DNA of 60,686 bases from Oscillospiraceae bacterium (lineage in GTDB: Bacteria; Bacillota; Clostridia; UMGS1810), in the NCBI GenBank assembly GCA_015069015.1, contig SVJK01000005.1, forward strand, positions 1 to 60,686. The letters are read 5' to 3'. Shown here piece by piece: positions 41,722 to 51,943 of the stretch. The position numbers were made by a program, and so were the translations under genes. Under the pieces are notes generated by a model that ran no database searches, was not told the DNA's origin, and saw only the letters and a list, made by a program, of their open reading frames with translations. Every line of letters begins with the position of its first letter. The stretch's first letter is position 1.

Positions 41722-42579
41722 TTAGTTTTCTGAAATTACTTTGTTTAAGAAATCATATGCAATTTTAATGTCCCCTACGGGATCTTTTCCAACTTCTCTT
41801 TCGATGGTCAAAAATCCTTTGTAGCCGATTTCTTCAAGTGCTTTGAGATAGTTCGGGAAATCAACACTTCCTGTTCCAAGAGGCACTTCTTCAAAATACT
41901 GAATATCATTGAAGTGTTCGGGAACGGGATGAACTGCGGCATAAATAAATTCGGGGTTACCGTCATTTAATTTGTTGCCGTCTTTTGCATGGGTGTGCAC
42001 TATGTATTTTGAAAGTGTGTGCACAGCCTTTACAGGATCATCGCCTGTTACCATCTTGAAGTTTGCAGGATCAAGGTTTACTGCAACACCTGTTGAACCG
42101 AGAGAATCAAGGAACCCTTTTAAAACAACTGCAGTTTCAGGACCTGTTTCAATGGCAAAATGGGCATTCATTGAATCTGCAAAGGAAGCAAGTTCAAAGC
42201 AAGCCTCCTGCATGATTTTGTAGCGGTCGTGATTGGGATCTGAGGGAACAACGCCGATGTGAGTTGTGACGATGTCTGTTTCAAGGTCTTTTGCAAGTTC
42301 AACAATTCTCTTTGATTTTTCAATGAGTTCAGGATTTTTTTCTTTGTGGCCAAAGCCCATGCCAAGGTCTCCGCAAAGAGCAGAGAACACAAGACCTGAA
42401 CCCTTAACTTCTGAAAGAAGTTCTTTTCTTTGAGCGGCAGAAAGATTTTCAGGAGCATTTTCTCCGCTTGTTGCATACATCTGAATACCTTTTGCACCAA
42501 GGGATGCCGCTTTCTTTATGGCTTCGCTTCTTGGAAGTTTAAAGGATTCGAGAATTACTCCGATTGGAAATTGATACAT
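41722..42579 (-). CDS. Sugar phosphate isomerase/epimerase-like TIM barrel
   Basis: The protein is about 285 residues from ATG 42579 (AAAGG nine bases upstream; the ATG at 42588 is too close). It shows AP-endonuclease-2 / xylose-isomerase-like metal-binding strands: VTTHIGVVPSDPNHDRY, FAIETGPE (Glu), VAVNLDPANF (Asp), YIVHTHAKDG (His), EVPLGTGSVDFPNYLKALEE and GFLTIERE (Glu). Relatives isomerise or epimerise keto-sugars such as inosose or tagatose derivatives. The true substrate is not clear, and no sugar kinase or dehydrogenase is next to it. Confidence 0.82.
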   Translation of the reverse strand: MYQFPIGVILESFKLPRSEAIKKAASLGAKGIQMYATSGENAPENLSAAQRKELLSEVKGSGLVFSALCGDLGMGFGHKEKNPELIEKSKRIVELAKDLETDIVTTHIGVVPSDPNHDRYKIMQEACFELASFADSMNAHFAIETGPETAVVLKGFLDSLGSTGVAVNLDPANFKMVTGDDPVKAVHTLSKYIVHTHAKDGNKLNDGNPEFIYAAVHPVPEHFNDIQYFEEVPLGTGSVDFPNYLKALEEIGYKGFLTIEREVGKDPVGDIKIAYDFLNKVISEN

Positions 42580-42624
42580 TTGAATCATCCTTTCAAATTT
42601 TATTTATATATTTATTTCTTACCA

Positions 42625-43914
42625 TTAATTACGTTTGGGTTTCTTTCTTCCATAAAAGGAAACAGCGGTGATAATGCCTATCATCACAAAGGAAACAATC
42701 ATCGAACTTCCGCCGTAACTTACAAAAGGAAGGGTGATACCTGTGAGGGGTATCAGTTTTATAACTCCGCCTATGATTATAAAAGTCTGATATCCTATGG
42801 CAACCACAAGAGAAAGGCATACTGCCTTTAAATATTCATTTGTGGCTTTTACGGTGATTTTTATGCCTCTGTAGGTTAAAAGAAAATAGAGAAGTATTAC
42901 GGCAAAGCCTGTGAACATTCCCATCTCCTCACAAATTGCGGAAAAGATAAAATCGGTCTGGGAAAAGGGGACAATATTTGGCATACCGTTGCCAAGACCT
43001 GTTCCGAAATATCCGCCCGATGCAATGGCAATGAGGGACTGTACAATCTGATATCCTCCACCCGATGCATCTTTCCAGGGATCCTGCCACGCACTCACCC
43101 TCACGCCGATGTGGTCTGCAAGAAGGAAAAATCCCACAAGTCCCACAAAGACTATACCGCATATGTTGATGAGTTTCAATCGGTTGCTTGATTTGTAGAC
43201 AAAACACATTGTAAAGTATATCATAAAGAGCAAAAGGGAAGTTCCCCACTCTTTTTGAAACAGTGCAAGGCAACCCATTGTTGCATAAACATATATGCAA
43301 AGGATTATTTCGTCTTTGGGTATACCAAAAATCCGATCTCTCTTGTCTTTCTTTTTGGAATCAAAAGACGGCATGGATGAAAAGAAAGTGGAAATGCAGA
43401 AACAATACACAATCTTTATGACTTCCGATGGCTGAATTGAAAAAGAACCTATTACAATCCAGTTTTTGGAACCGTTAATTTCCCGTCCGAAAATCACCGT
43501 CACAAAAATCAGCAAAAAGGTAAGAGCCATATAAAAATATTTGAGCCTGTGCCAGAAAGTGATTTTCCCGAAGATGAACACCGTCAGAAAATATGCCACA
43601 ATCCCAATCATAAACCACAAAACCTGACGGGAAGCATATTCCCCTTCTCCGCCCGAAATCTTTATGGCAATGTCAATTCTTGAAAGCATTATGAGCCCTA
43701 TGGAAACAAGCATGGATACCGTGAGGAAAAGATAGAGGTCGCCATAGTCAAGTTGATACAAAAGCATATACATAAGAGTGTTTATGCAACAAAGAATCAG
43801 ACAGGAATACATATATGAAAAATCTGTCGCTCCCGAATATATAAAGAGCATAAGAAACCCGATTATATTAACAAGTGTAATATAAAGCATGGGTCTGAAA
43901 CGCATTTTTGTCAT
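42625..43914 (-). CDS. FtsW/RodA/SpoVE-family SEDS protein
   Basis: The 429-residue protein has ten membrane helices. SEDS marks include SIQPSEVIKIVYCFCISTFF, DPWKDASGGGYQIVQSLIAI, GGYFGTGLGNG, SQTDFIFSAICEEMG and PLTGITLPFVSYGGSSM. These proteins polymerise peptidoglycan glycan strands from lipid II with a partner class B penicillin-binding protein. It lies four bases after the FHA gene. An FHA gene next to rodA is also seen in Actinobacteria, but here no penicillin-binding protein follows. Which process it serves (division, elongation or sporulation) cannot be told. Confidence 0.88.
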   Translation of the reverse strand: MTKMRFRPMLYITLVNIIGFLMLFIYSGATDFSYMYSCLILCCINTLMYMLLYQLDYGDLYLFLTVSMLVSIGLIMLSRIDIAIKISGGEGEYASRQVLWFMIGIVAYFLTVFIFGKITFWHRLKYFYMALTFLLIFVTVIFGREINGSKNWIVIGSFSIQPSEVIKIVYCFCISTFFSSMPSFDSKKKDKRDRIFGIPKDEIILCIYVYATMGCLALFQKEWGTSLLLFMIYFTMCFVYKSSNRLKLINICGIVFVGLVGFFLLADHIGVRVSAWQDPWKDASGGGYQIVQSLIAIASGGYFGTGLGNGMPNIVPFSQTDFIFSAICEEMGMFTGFAVILLYFLLTYRGIKITVKATNEYLKAVCLSLVVAIGYQTFIIIGGVIKLIPLTGITLPFVSYGGSSMIVSFVMIGIITAVSFYGRKKPKRN

Positions 43915-43917
43915 ATC

Positions 43918-44373
43918 TTAACTCTCCGCTTCAATATTGTCTACAAAAATGAAACTTATGTTTCCAAAAGACAGTTTGTCACTGTCTTTCAGTTTCACAG
44001 GATGGTCGGGAAGTCTTCTTCCGTTTAAGAAACTTCCGTTGGTGCTTCCCTGATCTTCGATGTAGAATTGTCCGTCACGAAGAAAAATTCTTGCGTGATT
44101 TTTTGACATATACGGATCGTCTATGTACACCTGACATCTTTTACTTCTGCCAATGTAGGCAGATTCTTTGATGCTGTAACTTTCGTGCATTTTAAATTTG
44201 AGATTTCGCCTCAGGTTCACAAGTTTCAGATAGGCATACCCCGAACCTGACGAGCCTTCACGCCTTTTTGCATCATTGATGTCAAGGTAAATCAGACGGA
44301 CAATGCTCAAAATGAACATATAGACCGCAAACACAAAAATATATTTTACAACGTCTGCAATTACTTCATACAT
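43918..44373 (-). CDS. Membrane-anchored FHA-domain protein
   Basis: The 151-residue protein has one N-terminal membrane helix (YIFVFAVYMFILSIVRLIYL), a short linker, and a forkhead-associated domain: IGRSKRCQVYIDD, MSKNHARIFLRDGQ, STNGSFLNGRRLPD, LKDSDKLSFGNISFIF. The GR, SxxH and N-G-T/S residues bind phosphothreonine. It probably recruits a protein phosphorylated by a PASTA-type Ser/Thr kinase to the SEDS protein encoded next. Confidence 0.88.
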   Translation of the reverse strand: MYEVIADVVKYIFVFAVYMFILSIVRLIYLDINDAKRREGSSGSGYAYLKLVNLRRNLKFKMHESYSIKESAYIGRSKRCQVYIDDPYMSKNHARIFLRDGQFYIEDQGSTNGSFLNGRRLPDHPVKLKDSDKLSFGNISFIFVDNIEAES

Positions 44374-44399
44374 AAAATCACCCTCCGGGGAATTTTAAT

Positions 44400-47210
44400 T
44401 TACTTTAGATATTTTCCCAAAAACTTTCCTGTGTAGGATTTTTTGCATTTAACAATCTCCTCAGGAGTTCCCTCGAAAACAATGTTTCCGCCCTTGTCAC
44501 CGCCCTCGGGTCCAAGATCTATGATGTGGTCAACAACCTTTATGACGTCAAGGTTATGCTCAATGACAATAACCGTGTTTCCTGCATCTGTAAGGGCTGA
44601 GAGAACGTCGGTGAGTTTGTGAACATCTGCAACATGAAGTCCTGTTGTGGGTTCGTCAAGAATATAGACCGTTTGCCCCGTGCTTCTTTTGCTCAGTTCC
44701 GTTGCAAGTTTCACCCTCTGTGCCTCACCGCCCGAAAGAGTGGTTGACGGCTGACCGATTTTGATGTAACCAAGGCCCACATCGTAAAGCGTTTGAAGAC
44801 GGCGTCTTATTTTTGGAATGTTTTCAAAAAATTCAAGTCCCTCTTCAACTGTCATTTCCAGAACATCATTTATGTTTTTGTCTTTATATTTCACTTCCAA
44901 AGTTTCTCTGTTATATCTTTTCCCCTTGCAAACCTCACAAGGTACATATACATCAGGAAGAAAATGCATTTCAATTTTTATGATTCCGTCACCGGTACAC
45001 GCCTCACATCTTCCTCCGGACACATTGAAACTGAATCTTCCGGGACCGTATCCTCTCATTTTTGCCTCATTGGTGGATGCAAAAAGGTCACGGATGTCTC
45101 CGAAAAGTCCTGTGTAGGTGGCAGGGTTTGAACGGGGCGTTCTTCCGATTGGCGACTGGTCAATGTCAATGACCTTGTCTGCATTTTCAATTCCCACAAC
45201 ATCTTTATGAGAGCCGGGTTTTTTCTTTGCACCGTTAAGGTCACGGGCAAGGCGTTTGTAGAGAATTTCATTTATGAGACTTGATTTTCCCGAACCTGAA
45301 ACCCCTGTTACGGCAACAAATTTGCCAAGGGGGATTTTTACGTCTATGTCTTTTAAGTTGTTCTGAGATGCCCCTAAAATTGTCATATACTTTCCGTTGC
45401 CGTCTCTTCTTTTTTGGGGAACTTCAATTTTCTTTTTGCCCGAAAGATATTCTCCCGTGATGCTCCCCTTTGTCTTTTTGATGTCTTCAACCGTTCCCTG
45501 TGCCACAACATTTCCGCCGTGGATACCCGCACCGGGACCTATGTCTATTATGTGGTCAGAGGCATACATGGTGTCTTCATCGTGTTCAACAACAATGAGG
45601 GTGTTTCCAAGGTCACGGAGATGTTTCAGTGTGTCAATAAGTTTGTTATTGTCTCTCTGATGAAGTCCTATGCTTGGCTCGTCTAAGATATATAAAACTC
45701 CTGTAAGACCTGAACCAATCTGAGTTGCAAGTCTGATTCTCTGTGCTTCTCCCCCTGAAAGAGTTCCTGCACTTCTTGATAGGGTGAGATAGTCAAGTCC
45801 CACATCCACCAAAAATTTTATTCTTGCTTTGATTTCCTTTAAAATCTGATTTGAAATGAGCATCTGCTGATCTGTCAGGGTGAGACTGTCAAAAAAGTCT
45901 GCAATTTCCCTGACTGGCATATCGGTAAGTTCTGATATGTTCACACCGCCGACAGTTACTGCAAGGGTTTCGGGGCGAAGTCTTTTTCCTCCGCACTCCT
46001 TACACAAAACCTCGCCCATGAGGCTTTCAATTTCCGTTTTGGAATAGGCAGAGTAGGAGTCGTTGTAACGGCGTTCAAGATTTGTGATGACGCCTTCAAA
46101 AGGTGCGGTCTTTTTGTAACCGTTATGATCAATGGAAATGGGTTTGTCAGAGCCGTAGAGAACAATGTCCATTATCTCTTTGGGCAAATCCTTTATGGGT
46201 GTTCTTTTGTCAAAATCATATTCTTTTGAAAGAGCATCAAGCCACGCACTCCAATAGGTTGTTCCGTCTGCAACATTTCCCCATCCGAAAGCACAGATTC
46301 CCCCATCGTATATGGATTTTGAGGTGTCGGGAATAAGAAGTTCGGGATCGATTTTCATAAAACTTCCAAGCCCTGAGCACGCAGGACAGGCACCAAAGGG
46401 TGCATTGAATGAAAACATTCTGGGAGAGAGTTCTTCCATGCTGATTCCGCAATCCTTGCAGGCATAGTTCTGACTGAACACTTTTTCACCCTTGTCAAAA
46501 AGGTCGGCAATAATAATTCCGCCTCCGAGTTTTGAGGCAGTTTCAACTGAATCTGCAAGTCTTGACATGGAAGATTCTTTTATGATGATTCTGTCCACCA
46601 CAATTTCGATGGTGTGACGATGGTTTTTTTCCAGATGTATCGGTTCTGAAAGGTCTTTTACGTTTCCGTCTATTCTCACTCTCACATATCCGTTTTTCCT
46701 TGCATCTTCAATGACTTTTGCGTGTTCCCCTTTTTTGTCACGGATGACAGGTGCAAGAATCTGAAGTCTCGTTCCATCTCCATATGAAAACAGGGAATCC
46801 ACAATTTCATCAACAGACTGCTGTTTGATTTCTTTTCCGCATTTGGGACAATGGGGCGTTCCCACACGGGCAAAAAGAAGTCTTAAGTAATCATATATTT
46901 CCGTAACTGTTCCCACTGTTGAACGGGGGTTTTTGCTTGTGGTCTTCTGGTCAATGCTGATGGCAGGGGAAAGTCCCTCAATATATTCCACATCGGGTTT
47001 GTCCATCTGACCTAAAAACTGACGGGCATAGGACGAAAGGGATTCAACATATCTTCTCTGGCCTTCTGCATATATGGTGTCAAAGGCAAGAGAGGATTTC
47101 CCTGAGCCTGAAAGTCCTGTTATTACCACAAACTTTTCTCTGGGAATGTCCACGTCTATATTCTTCAAATTGTGCTGGGATGCACCTTTTACCCTGATAT
47201 ATTCTTTCAT
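44400..47210 (-). CDS. uvrA: Excinuclease ABC subunit A (UvrA)
   Basis: The 936-residue protein is full length for UvrA. It has two ABC modules ([20 protein letters not shown] near the N-terminus; [15 protein letters not shown] at about 640), signatures [12 protein letters not shown] and [12 protein letters not shown], and zinc sites ([28 protein letters not shown]). It finds DNA damage as a dimer and loads UvrB. Its ATG overlaps the stop of uvrB (ATGA), so the two subunits are translationally coupled. No LexA-type box was identified upstream. Confidence 0.97.
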   Translation of the reverse strand: MKEYIRVKGASQHNLKNIDVDIPREKFVVITGLSGSGKSSLAFDTIYAEGQRRYVESLSSYARQFLGQMDKPDVEYIEGLSPAISIDQKTTSKNPRSTVGTVTEIYDYLRLLFARVGTPHCPKCGKEIKQQSVDEIVDSLFSYGDGTRLQILAPVIRDKKGEHAKVIEDARKNGYVRVRIDGNVKDLSEPIHLEKNHRHTIEIVVDRIIIKESSMSRLADSVETASKLGGGIIIADLFDKGEKVFSQNYACKDCGISMEELSPRMFSFNAPFGACPACSGLGSFMKIDPELLIPDTSKSIYDGGICAFGWGNVADGTTYWSAWLDALSKEYDFDKRTPIKDLPKEIMDIVLYGSDKPISIDHNGYKKTAPFEGVITNLERRYNDSYSAYSKTEIESLMGEVLCKECGGKRLRPETLAVTVGGVNISELTDMPVREIADFFDSLTLTDQQMLISNQILKEIKARIKFLVDVGLDYLTLSRSAGTLSGGEAQRIRLATQIGSGLTGVLYILDEPSIGLHQRDNNKLIDTLKHLRDLGNTLIVVEHDEDTMYASDHIIDIGPGAGIHGGNVVAQGTVEDIKKTKGSITGEYLSGKKKIEVPQKRRDGNGKYMTILGASQNNLKDIDVKIPLGKFVAVTGVSGSGKSSLINEILYKRLARDLNGAKKKPGSHKDVVGIENADKVIDIDQSPIGRTPRSNPATYTGLFGDIRDLFASTNEAKMRGYGPGRFSFNVSGGRCEACTGDGIIKIEMHFLPDVYVPCEVCKGKRYNRETLEVKYKDKNINDVLEMTVEEGLEFFENIPKIRRRLQTLYDVGLGYIKIGQPSTTLSGGEAQRVKLATELSKRSTGQTVYILDEPTTGLHVADVHKLTDVLSALTDAGNTVIVIEHNLDVIKVVDHIIDLGPEGGDKGGNIVFEGTPEEIVKCKKSYTGKFLGKYLK

Positions 47211-49171
47211 CTTATTTTTCCTTTAATCTTAATAATTTCATCTCTGTAGAATGCCGCCATTTCAAAGTCAAGATTCTGTGATGCCTCTTTCATAAGTGCA
47301 GTCAGTCTCTTAACTTTTGTTTCGGTATCCTCTTCTTTGTCCATAGCAAAATCAGAATCGGATTTTCCTGATTCATAGGTTTTTATAATATCGTGAATGT
47401 CTTTCTTGATTGTTTTTGGTGTAATGCCGTTTGCCTCATTATAGGCAGACTGAATTTCTCTTCTTCTGTCAGTTTCTCTGATTGCACGCTCCATTGAGCC
47501 TGTTATGGTGTCAGCATACATTATTACACGGCTGTCGGCATTTCTCGCCGCTCTTCCGATTGTCTGAATTAAAGAGGTTTCACTTCTTAAGAATCCTTCC
47601 TTGTCAGCATCGAGTATTGCTACAAGGGAAACTTCGGGAATGTCAAGACCTTCTCTTAAAAGGTTGATTCCGACCAAAACATCAAAAACGCCAAGTCTCA
47701 AATCCTTGATAATCTGCATACGCTCCAGTGTTTCAATTTCGGAATGGAGATATTTAACTCTTATTCCCACACCTCGCAGATAGTCTGTGAGGCTTTCTGC
47801 CATTTTTTTGGTGAGAGTTGTAACCAAAACTCTGTCGCCTTTTTCAGTCACCTGCCTGATTTCTTCACAAAGGTCATCAACCTGCCCTTTTACGGGGCGG
47901 ATGAATATGAGAGGATCGGTGAGACCTGTGGGACGTATAATCTGCTCTGTAACTTTTCCGCCCGATTTTTCGAGTTCATATTCTCCGGGGGTGGCACTTA
48001 CAAAAATTGCCTGATTTATTCTTTCTTCAAATTCGCCAAAATTAAGAGGTCTGTTGTCAAAGGCAGAGGGCAGACGGAAACCATAGTCCACAAGGGTTTC
48101 CTTTCTTGAACGGTCACCGTGATACATTGCCCTTACCTGAGGGATTGTCACATGGGATTCGTCTATTACAAGAAGAAAATCGTCTGGAAAATAGTCCATT
48201 AAAGTGTAGGGGGCAGAACCGGGGGCACGCTGACTTATGTGCCTTGAATAGTTTTCAATTCCCTGACAAAAGCCTATCTCCTGCATCATTTCAAGGTCAT
48301 AATTTGTTCTCTGGATAAGCCTTTGCATCTCTAAAATTTTGTCCTGACTCTTTAGTTCTTCCACTCTCATGTCAAGTTCTTCCCTGATGGATGTAAGAGC
48401 CTTTTTCATTTTGTCATCGGTTGTGGCATAGTGAGATGCAGGAAAAATTGTGGTGAATGTTCTGATTGCCTTTATCTCACCTGTGAGAGTGTCAATATCT
48501 GCTATTCTCTCTATTTCATCGCCGAAAAATTCAATTCTTATTGCACTTTCGCCCGAGGATGCGGGGAAAACCTCAACACAGTCTCCCCTCACTCTGAATG
48601 TGCCTCTTTCTGCGGATATATCGTTTCTTGTGTACTGAATTTCTACAAGTTTTTTCAGGAGCCAATCTCTGTCGATTTCTGTTCCCACTCTCAGGGCAAT
48701 CATCAGATTTTTATAGTCATCGGGATCGCCGAGACCATAGATACAGGAAACACTTGCAACGATAATGACATCACGTCTTTCTAAAAGTGATGCCGTGGCG
48801 CTGTGACGGAGACGGTCAATTTCGTCATTTATGGATGCGTCTTTTTCAATGTAGGTGTCTGTGCCGGGGATGTAGGCTTCGGGTTGATAGTAATCATAAT
48901 AGGACACAAAATATTCCACCGCATTTTCAGGGAAAAATTCTTTGAACTCACTGCAAAGCTGTGCCGCAAGAATTTTGTTGTGAGCAAGAACAAGGGTGGG
49001 TTTGTTCACCTTTTCAATGGTTTTTGCAATGGTGAAGGTTTTGCCCGAACCTGTGACACCCATAAGTGTCTGATGTTTCTTGCCGTTTATTATTCCCTCT
49101 GAAAGTTCTTCTATTGCACCTGTCTGGTCACCCATAGGCTCAAAAGGAGAAACAACTTTAAAATCAGGCAT
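47207..49171 (-). CDS. uvrB: Excinuclease ABC subunit B (UvrB)
   Basis: The protein is about 654 residues from ATG 49171 (GGAGGTGAAGAT upstream), normal for UvrB. It has Walker [11 protein letters not shown], the damage-verifying hairpin [24 protein letters not shown] box, helicase motifs ([29 protein letters not shown]) and a C-terminal UVR domain ([20 protein letters not shown]). It is the first gene of the uvrBA pair; uvrC is not in the window. Confidence 0.97.
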   Translation of the reverse strand: MPDFKVVSPFEPMGDQTGAIEELSEGIINGKKHQTLMGVTGSGKTFTIAKTIEKVNKPTLVLAHNKILAAQLCSEFKEFFPENAVEYFVSYYDYYQPEAYIPGTDTYIEKDASINDEIDRLRHSATASLLERRDVIIVASVSCIYGLGDPDDYKNLMIALRVGTEIDRDWLLKKLVEIQYTRNDISAERGTFRVRGDCVEVFPASSGESAIRIEFFGDEIERIADIDTLTGEIKAIRTFTTIFPASHYATTDDKMKKALTSIREELDMRVEELKSQDKILEMQRLIQRTNYDLEMMQEIGFCQGIENYSRHISQRAPGSAPYTLMDYFPDDFLLVIDESHVTIPQVRAMYHGDRSRKETLVDYGFRLPSAFDNRPLNFGEFEERINQAIFVSATPGEYELEKSGGKVTEQIIRPTGLTDPLIFIRPVKGQVDDLCEEIRQVTEKGDRVLVTTLTKKMAESLTDYLRGVGIRVKYLHSEIETLERMQIIKDLRLGVFDVLVGINLLREGLDIPEVSLVAILDADKEGFLRSETSLIQTIGRAARNADSRVIMYADTITGSMERAIRETDRRREIQSAYNEANGITPKTIKKDIHDIIKTYESGKSDSDFAMDKEEDTETKVKRLTALMKEASQNLDFEMAAFYRDEIIKIKGKIR

Positions 49172-49311
49172 ATCTTCACCTCCGATAAACATATTTTCAC
49201 ACATATATTATAACAAAAAAATATGCATTTATCAATATGCTTTTTAAGAAACCGAAGAAAACGACAATAAAAATAACAAGAAAGGCAAAAATGACAAGTA
49301 TACAAAAATAA

Positions 49312-49364
49312 GGCTGTTTCGTTAATTGTATAATAAAAATCATTTTTCAATTAACGAAACAGCC
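49312..49364. terminator. Long palindromic hairpin left of the glycan gene cluster
   Basis: GGCTGTTTCGTTAATTG (49312-49328) pairs perfectly with CAATTAACGAAACAGCC (49348-49364). A related hairpin, with compensating changes, closes the cluster at 53283-53339. The rest of 49172-49550 holds a GCAGGCT/AGCCTGC terminator (about 49480-49500) and two AAATTACGC boxes, but no gene. Confidence 0.75.
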
Positions 49365-49550
49365 CTAACACTGCTTAAAAACTATAAAAATTCCGGTTCT
49401 TTTTTACTGTATAGGAAATTACGCAGAATTTAGTTCGCGAGATAAGATGTATATCAAATTACGCTCGCGACTTGGGTGCAGGCTCAGCCTGCTTTTTTAT
49501 TCAACCGAGGATATTATCTCTTTAATTTCATCACTTTCGGGAATTGTATA

Positions 49551-50873
49551 TTACTGTAATACCCTGTCAACATCTGCATCCGCAGGCTCTTCACCTGTCC
49601 ACATATATGCACCCGAATATACAACTGTAGGAAGCGCCAATTCGGGACGGTGCCATGTGGTCTGAAGAATACCAACAGAGTTGTTTTTAAAACACTGTTC
49701 AATCATATTCTTTGCGCCAATCTTATCAAGGAAAGGCGAATATATGGTTTCAAATCCTTTGTTTTCAAAGAAAGGAACATCCTGCCATTCGGTTTCACCG
49801 ATATCATTGTGTGTCCATACATTCATCAGTATATCTTTTGGCAGGCGGTCAGCCACGGAAGAATCGCACTTCCAGTATTTAACATCAAGAGAAGAATAAA
49901 GCATATCTGCCCACATAGCCATACGCACACCCCTTGCAGCCAGTTCATCCCGAAGAAATGTCAGGTGATTTGCGAAAAGGTCATCTGCTGATTGTACACG
50001 CTCCTCTTCTGTTGAACCAAAACCAAAGCATTTGTCACATGAACAGTGAAGGAAAGGCGGGTTACGATAGGTTTTAATCAAATCATCCATCAGATCGCGC
50101 AAATACTCTTTGGTATCTTCCCTTGTTGTAGCAAAGCACCAACCTCCGGGAATCCACATATCCTCAAGGTCAGGACGTTGGTCAAGCACCACATGCTGAC
50201 GGGATATGATACGGCTCCACCCCGCATGACTTGTCAGATTCTGGTGAGGAATCGGGGTCATGTGAAGATCATCTATAACAAAAGATATCAGATCTTCCGT
50301 TTCCTTTCGTGACCATGCATTTGGCCAGTGAGCATACTCTCGCTTTTCATATGGAAACATTCCCCAGAACTCATAGAAAATATAGTTATATCCGCAAAGT
50401 GCAGCAATCTTTGTACGTCGACGTATGTCATCAACAAATGTATCATCCTTCGGTGTTCCGTCGTTGGGTTTGAATATGCACATGTGAACGCCCCTGAAAT
50501 CCATCTTCGGTCTGTAACGGTATTCACCCACGGGATATTCACCGTCATTTGGTGCAACACGCTTCATGTCAATAAGCATTTTTACTCCGTTTGACACTGC
50601 ATCCTCACATTTGCCGATTATTGCAATTCCATTTTCGGTTATGCGAAGAACAGTTTCTTTATCATCGCACTCCACATCAGCATCCACGTTTCCTATCATA
50701 AGATAGAGAAGTCCGTTTTTCGCTACATATGTTGCACTTCCCAGAGAAAGTAATGAAAGCAAATAGTCATATTTACGGGAAATAATATTTGTTGTGATTT
50801 CCCCTGACAAATTTATTTTTTTCCATCCTTGCTCATTAGCCTTTGAATCAGGCTTTAAAATCATGTTATTCAT
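49551..50873 (-). CDS. GH20-like beta-N-acetylhexosaminidase family protein
   Basis: The 440-residue protein starts behind CAGGAGGATTTTGT at ATG 50873. Its N-terminal about 100 residues look like a GH20 alpha/beta domain (LLYLMIGNVDADVECDDKET). The barrel starts near KMDFRGVHMCIF and has YIFYEFWGMFPYEKREYAHW, TPIPHQNLTSHAGWSR and WADMLYSS. There is no signal peptide, so it would act on imported amino-sugar fragments. The usual catalytic Asp-Glu pair is not obvious, so the family assignment is tentative. It is divergent from an AraC regulator and ends without a strong terminator. Confidence 0.65.
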   Translation of the reverse strand: MNNMILKPDSKANEQGWKKINLSGEITTNIISRKYDYLLSLLSLGSATYVAKNGLLYLMIGNVDADVECDDKETVLRITENGIAIIGKCEDAVSNGVKMLIDMKRVAPNDGEYPVGEYRYRPKMDFRGVHMCIFKPNDGTPKDDTFVDDIRRRTKIAALCGYNYIFYEFWGMFPYEKREYAHWPNAWSRKETEDLISFVIDDLHMTPIPHQNLTSHAGWSRIISRQHVVLDQRPDLEDMWIPGGWCFATTREDTKEYLRDLMDDLIKTYRNPPFLHCSCDKCFGFGSTEEERVQSADDLFANHLTFLRDELAARGVRMAMWADMLYSSLDVKYWKCDSSVADRLPKDILMNVWTHNDIGETEWQDVPFFENKGFETIYSPFLDKIGAKNMIEQCFKNNSVGILQTTWHRPELALPTVVYSGAYMWTGEEPADADVDRVLQ

Positions 50874-50947
50874 ACAAAATCCTCCTGTTTTTGCATCTTG
50901 GACACCTTGACTCCTACGGGCAGGATGTGCCCTGTATTACTAATTCA

Positions 50948-50975
50948 ATTATAACCGTACCCATCAGAAACACAA
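50948..50975 (-). promoter_or_regulatory. Promoter of the GH20-like gene
   Basis: Minus-strand TTGTGT (50970-50975), 16-bp spacer, TATAAT (50948-50953). The leader contains GGGCACATCCTGCCC, a short hairpin. The poor -35 fits a promoter needing the divergent AraC-type activator. Confidence 0.5.
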
Positions 50976-51021
50976 CCCCAAAAAAACAACTAAAAGTCTG
51001 TTTTTCGCTACTGATTACCCG

Positions 51022-51050
51022 TTGACAAAATTGCGTGATTAAAGTATACT
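51022..51050 (+). promoter_or_regulatory. Promoter placing transcript start at the AraC start codon
   Basis: TTGACA (51022-51027), 17-bp spacer, TATACT (51045-51050). The -10 ends six bases before ATG 51057, so the mRNA should begin at or next to the start codon. Confidence 0.75.
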
Positions 51051-51056
51051 GATTGT

Positions 51057-51845
51057 ATGTTTAACAGTAAACGGTTCGATTTTAAAATACTTTCAGTCCT
51101 GCGGCTTTGCTTTGGAGCATCAAGACGTTTTTTACCTGCAAGGCCGTATCACGCATTGATATTCCGTATTCACGGAAAAGCGGAGGTCGTAAAAGGAGGC
51201 GACCGCATTCGTTTGACTAAAAACGATGTAACTTTTGTACCGAAAGGATACGAGTATAATATCAATACTACCACCGATGAAGAGGTTATTGTAATTCATT
51301 TTCGGGCTTCATTTTCAAATCCCCCTTCAATTTCATCCTTCCACTCCATCTATCCGGATGCCTTTGTATCACTTTTTGAAAAACTTCTTTTTACCTGGCA
51401 AAACCGCCCCTGCGGTTATATCTACCGTATGGACGCGTTGTTCCTTTCTATACTTGAACAAATTGAACGTCAGATGGTGGAGATGCAGGCAGATTCTTTA
51501 ATATACAGGATTCAGCACTCCGTGGACATAATGCACGCAAATCTTTCAAATCCCACTCTTTCGGTGGATTCTCTTGCATCAGAAGCAGGATATTGTCCCT
51601 CCTATTTCAGGCGGATATTTCATAATGAAATGGGCGTTTCACCCAAAGAATATCTGACAGATATCCGTATTCGCCACGCCGTTGCCCTTTTGGAATCGGG
51701 GTACTATTCTGTGGAACGGGTATCAGAACTTTCAGGGTTTACAAGCGCAAAATATTTTTCAACCGTATTCAAGCGTACTACAGGAAAAACTCCGTCGTCT
51801 TATTTATCGGGACGGGGAAAGAATTCAACTTCAAAAAAAGAATAG
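51057..51845 (+). CDS. AraC-family transcriptional regulator
   Basis: The 262-residue protein has an N-terminal cupin-like sensor (RPYHALIFRIHGKAEVVKGG, DVTFVPKGYEYNI) and two C-terminal HTH motifs (LSVDSLASEAGYCPSYFRRI; SVERVSELSGFTSAKYFSTV, then FKRTTGKTPSSY). No ribosome site precedes ATG 51057, which coincides with the predicted transcript start. It lies between the divergent GH20-like gene and the co-directional DUF4434 gene and probably senses a sugar to control both. Confidence 0.88.
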   Translation: MFNSKRFDFKILSVLRLCFGASRRFLPARPYHALIFRIHGKAEVVKGGDRIRLTKNDVTFVPKGYEYNINTTTDEEVIVIHFRASFSNPPSISSFHSIYPDAFVSLFEKLLFTWQNRPCGYIYRMDALFLSILEQIERQMVEMQADSLIYRIQHSVDIMHANLSNPTLSVDSLASEAGYCPSYFRRIFHNEMGVSPKEYLTDIRIRHAVALLESGYYSVERVSELSGFTSAKYFSTVFKRTTGKTPSSYLSGRGKNSTSKKE

Positions 51846-51943
51846 CGAAAAATTAACCTTTTGGCATCTTTTCAAGTTGCATTAATATACCCGTTCCATT
51901 ATATTAAAATTATTAAGCAAATTTTAAACTGAGGTGACAAGAT

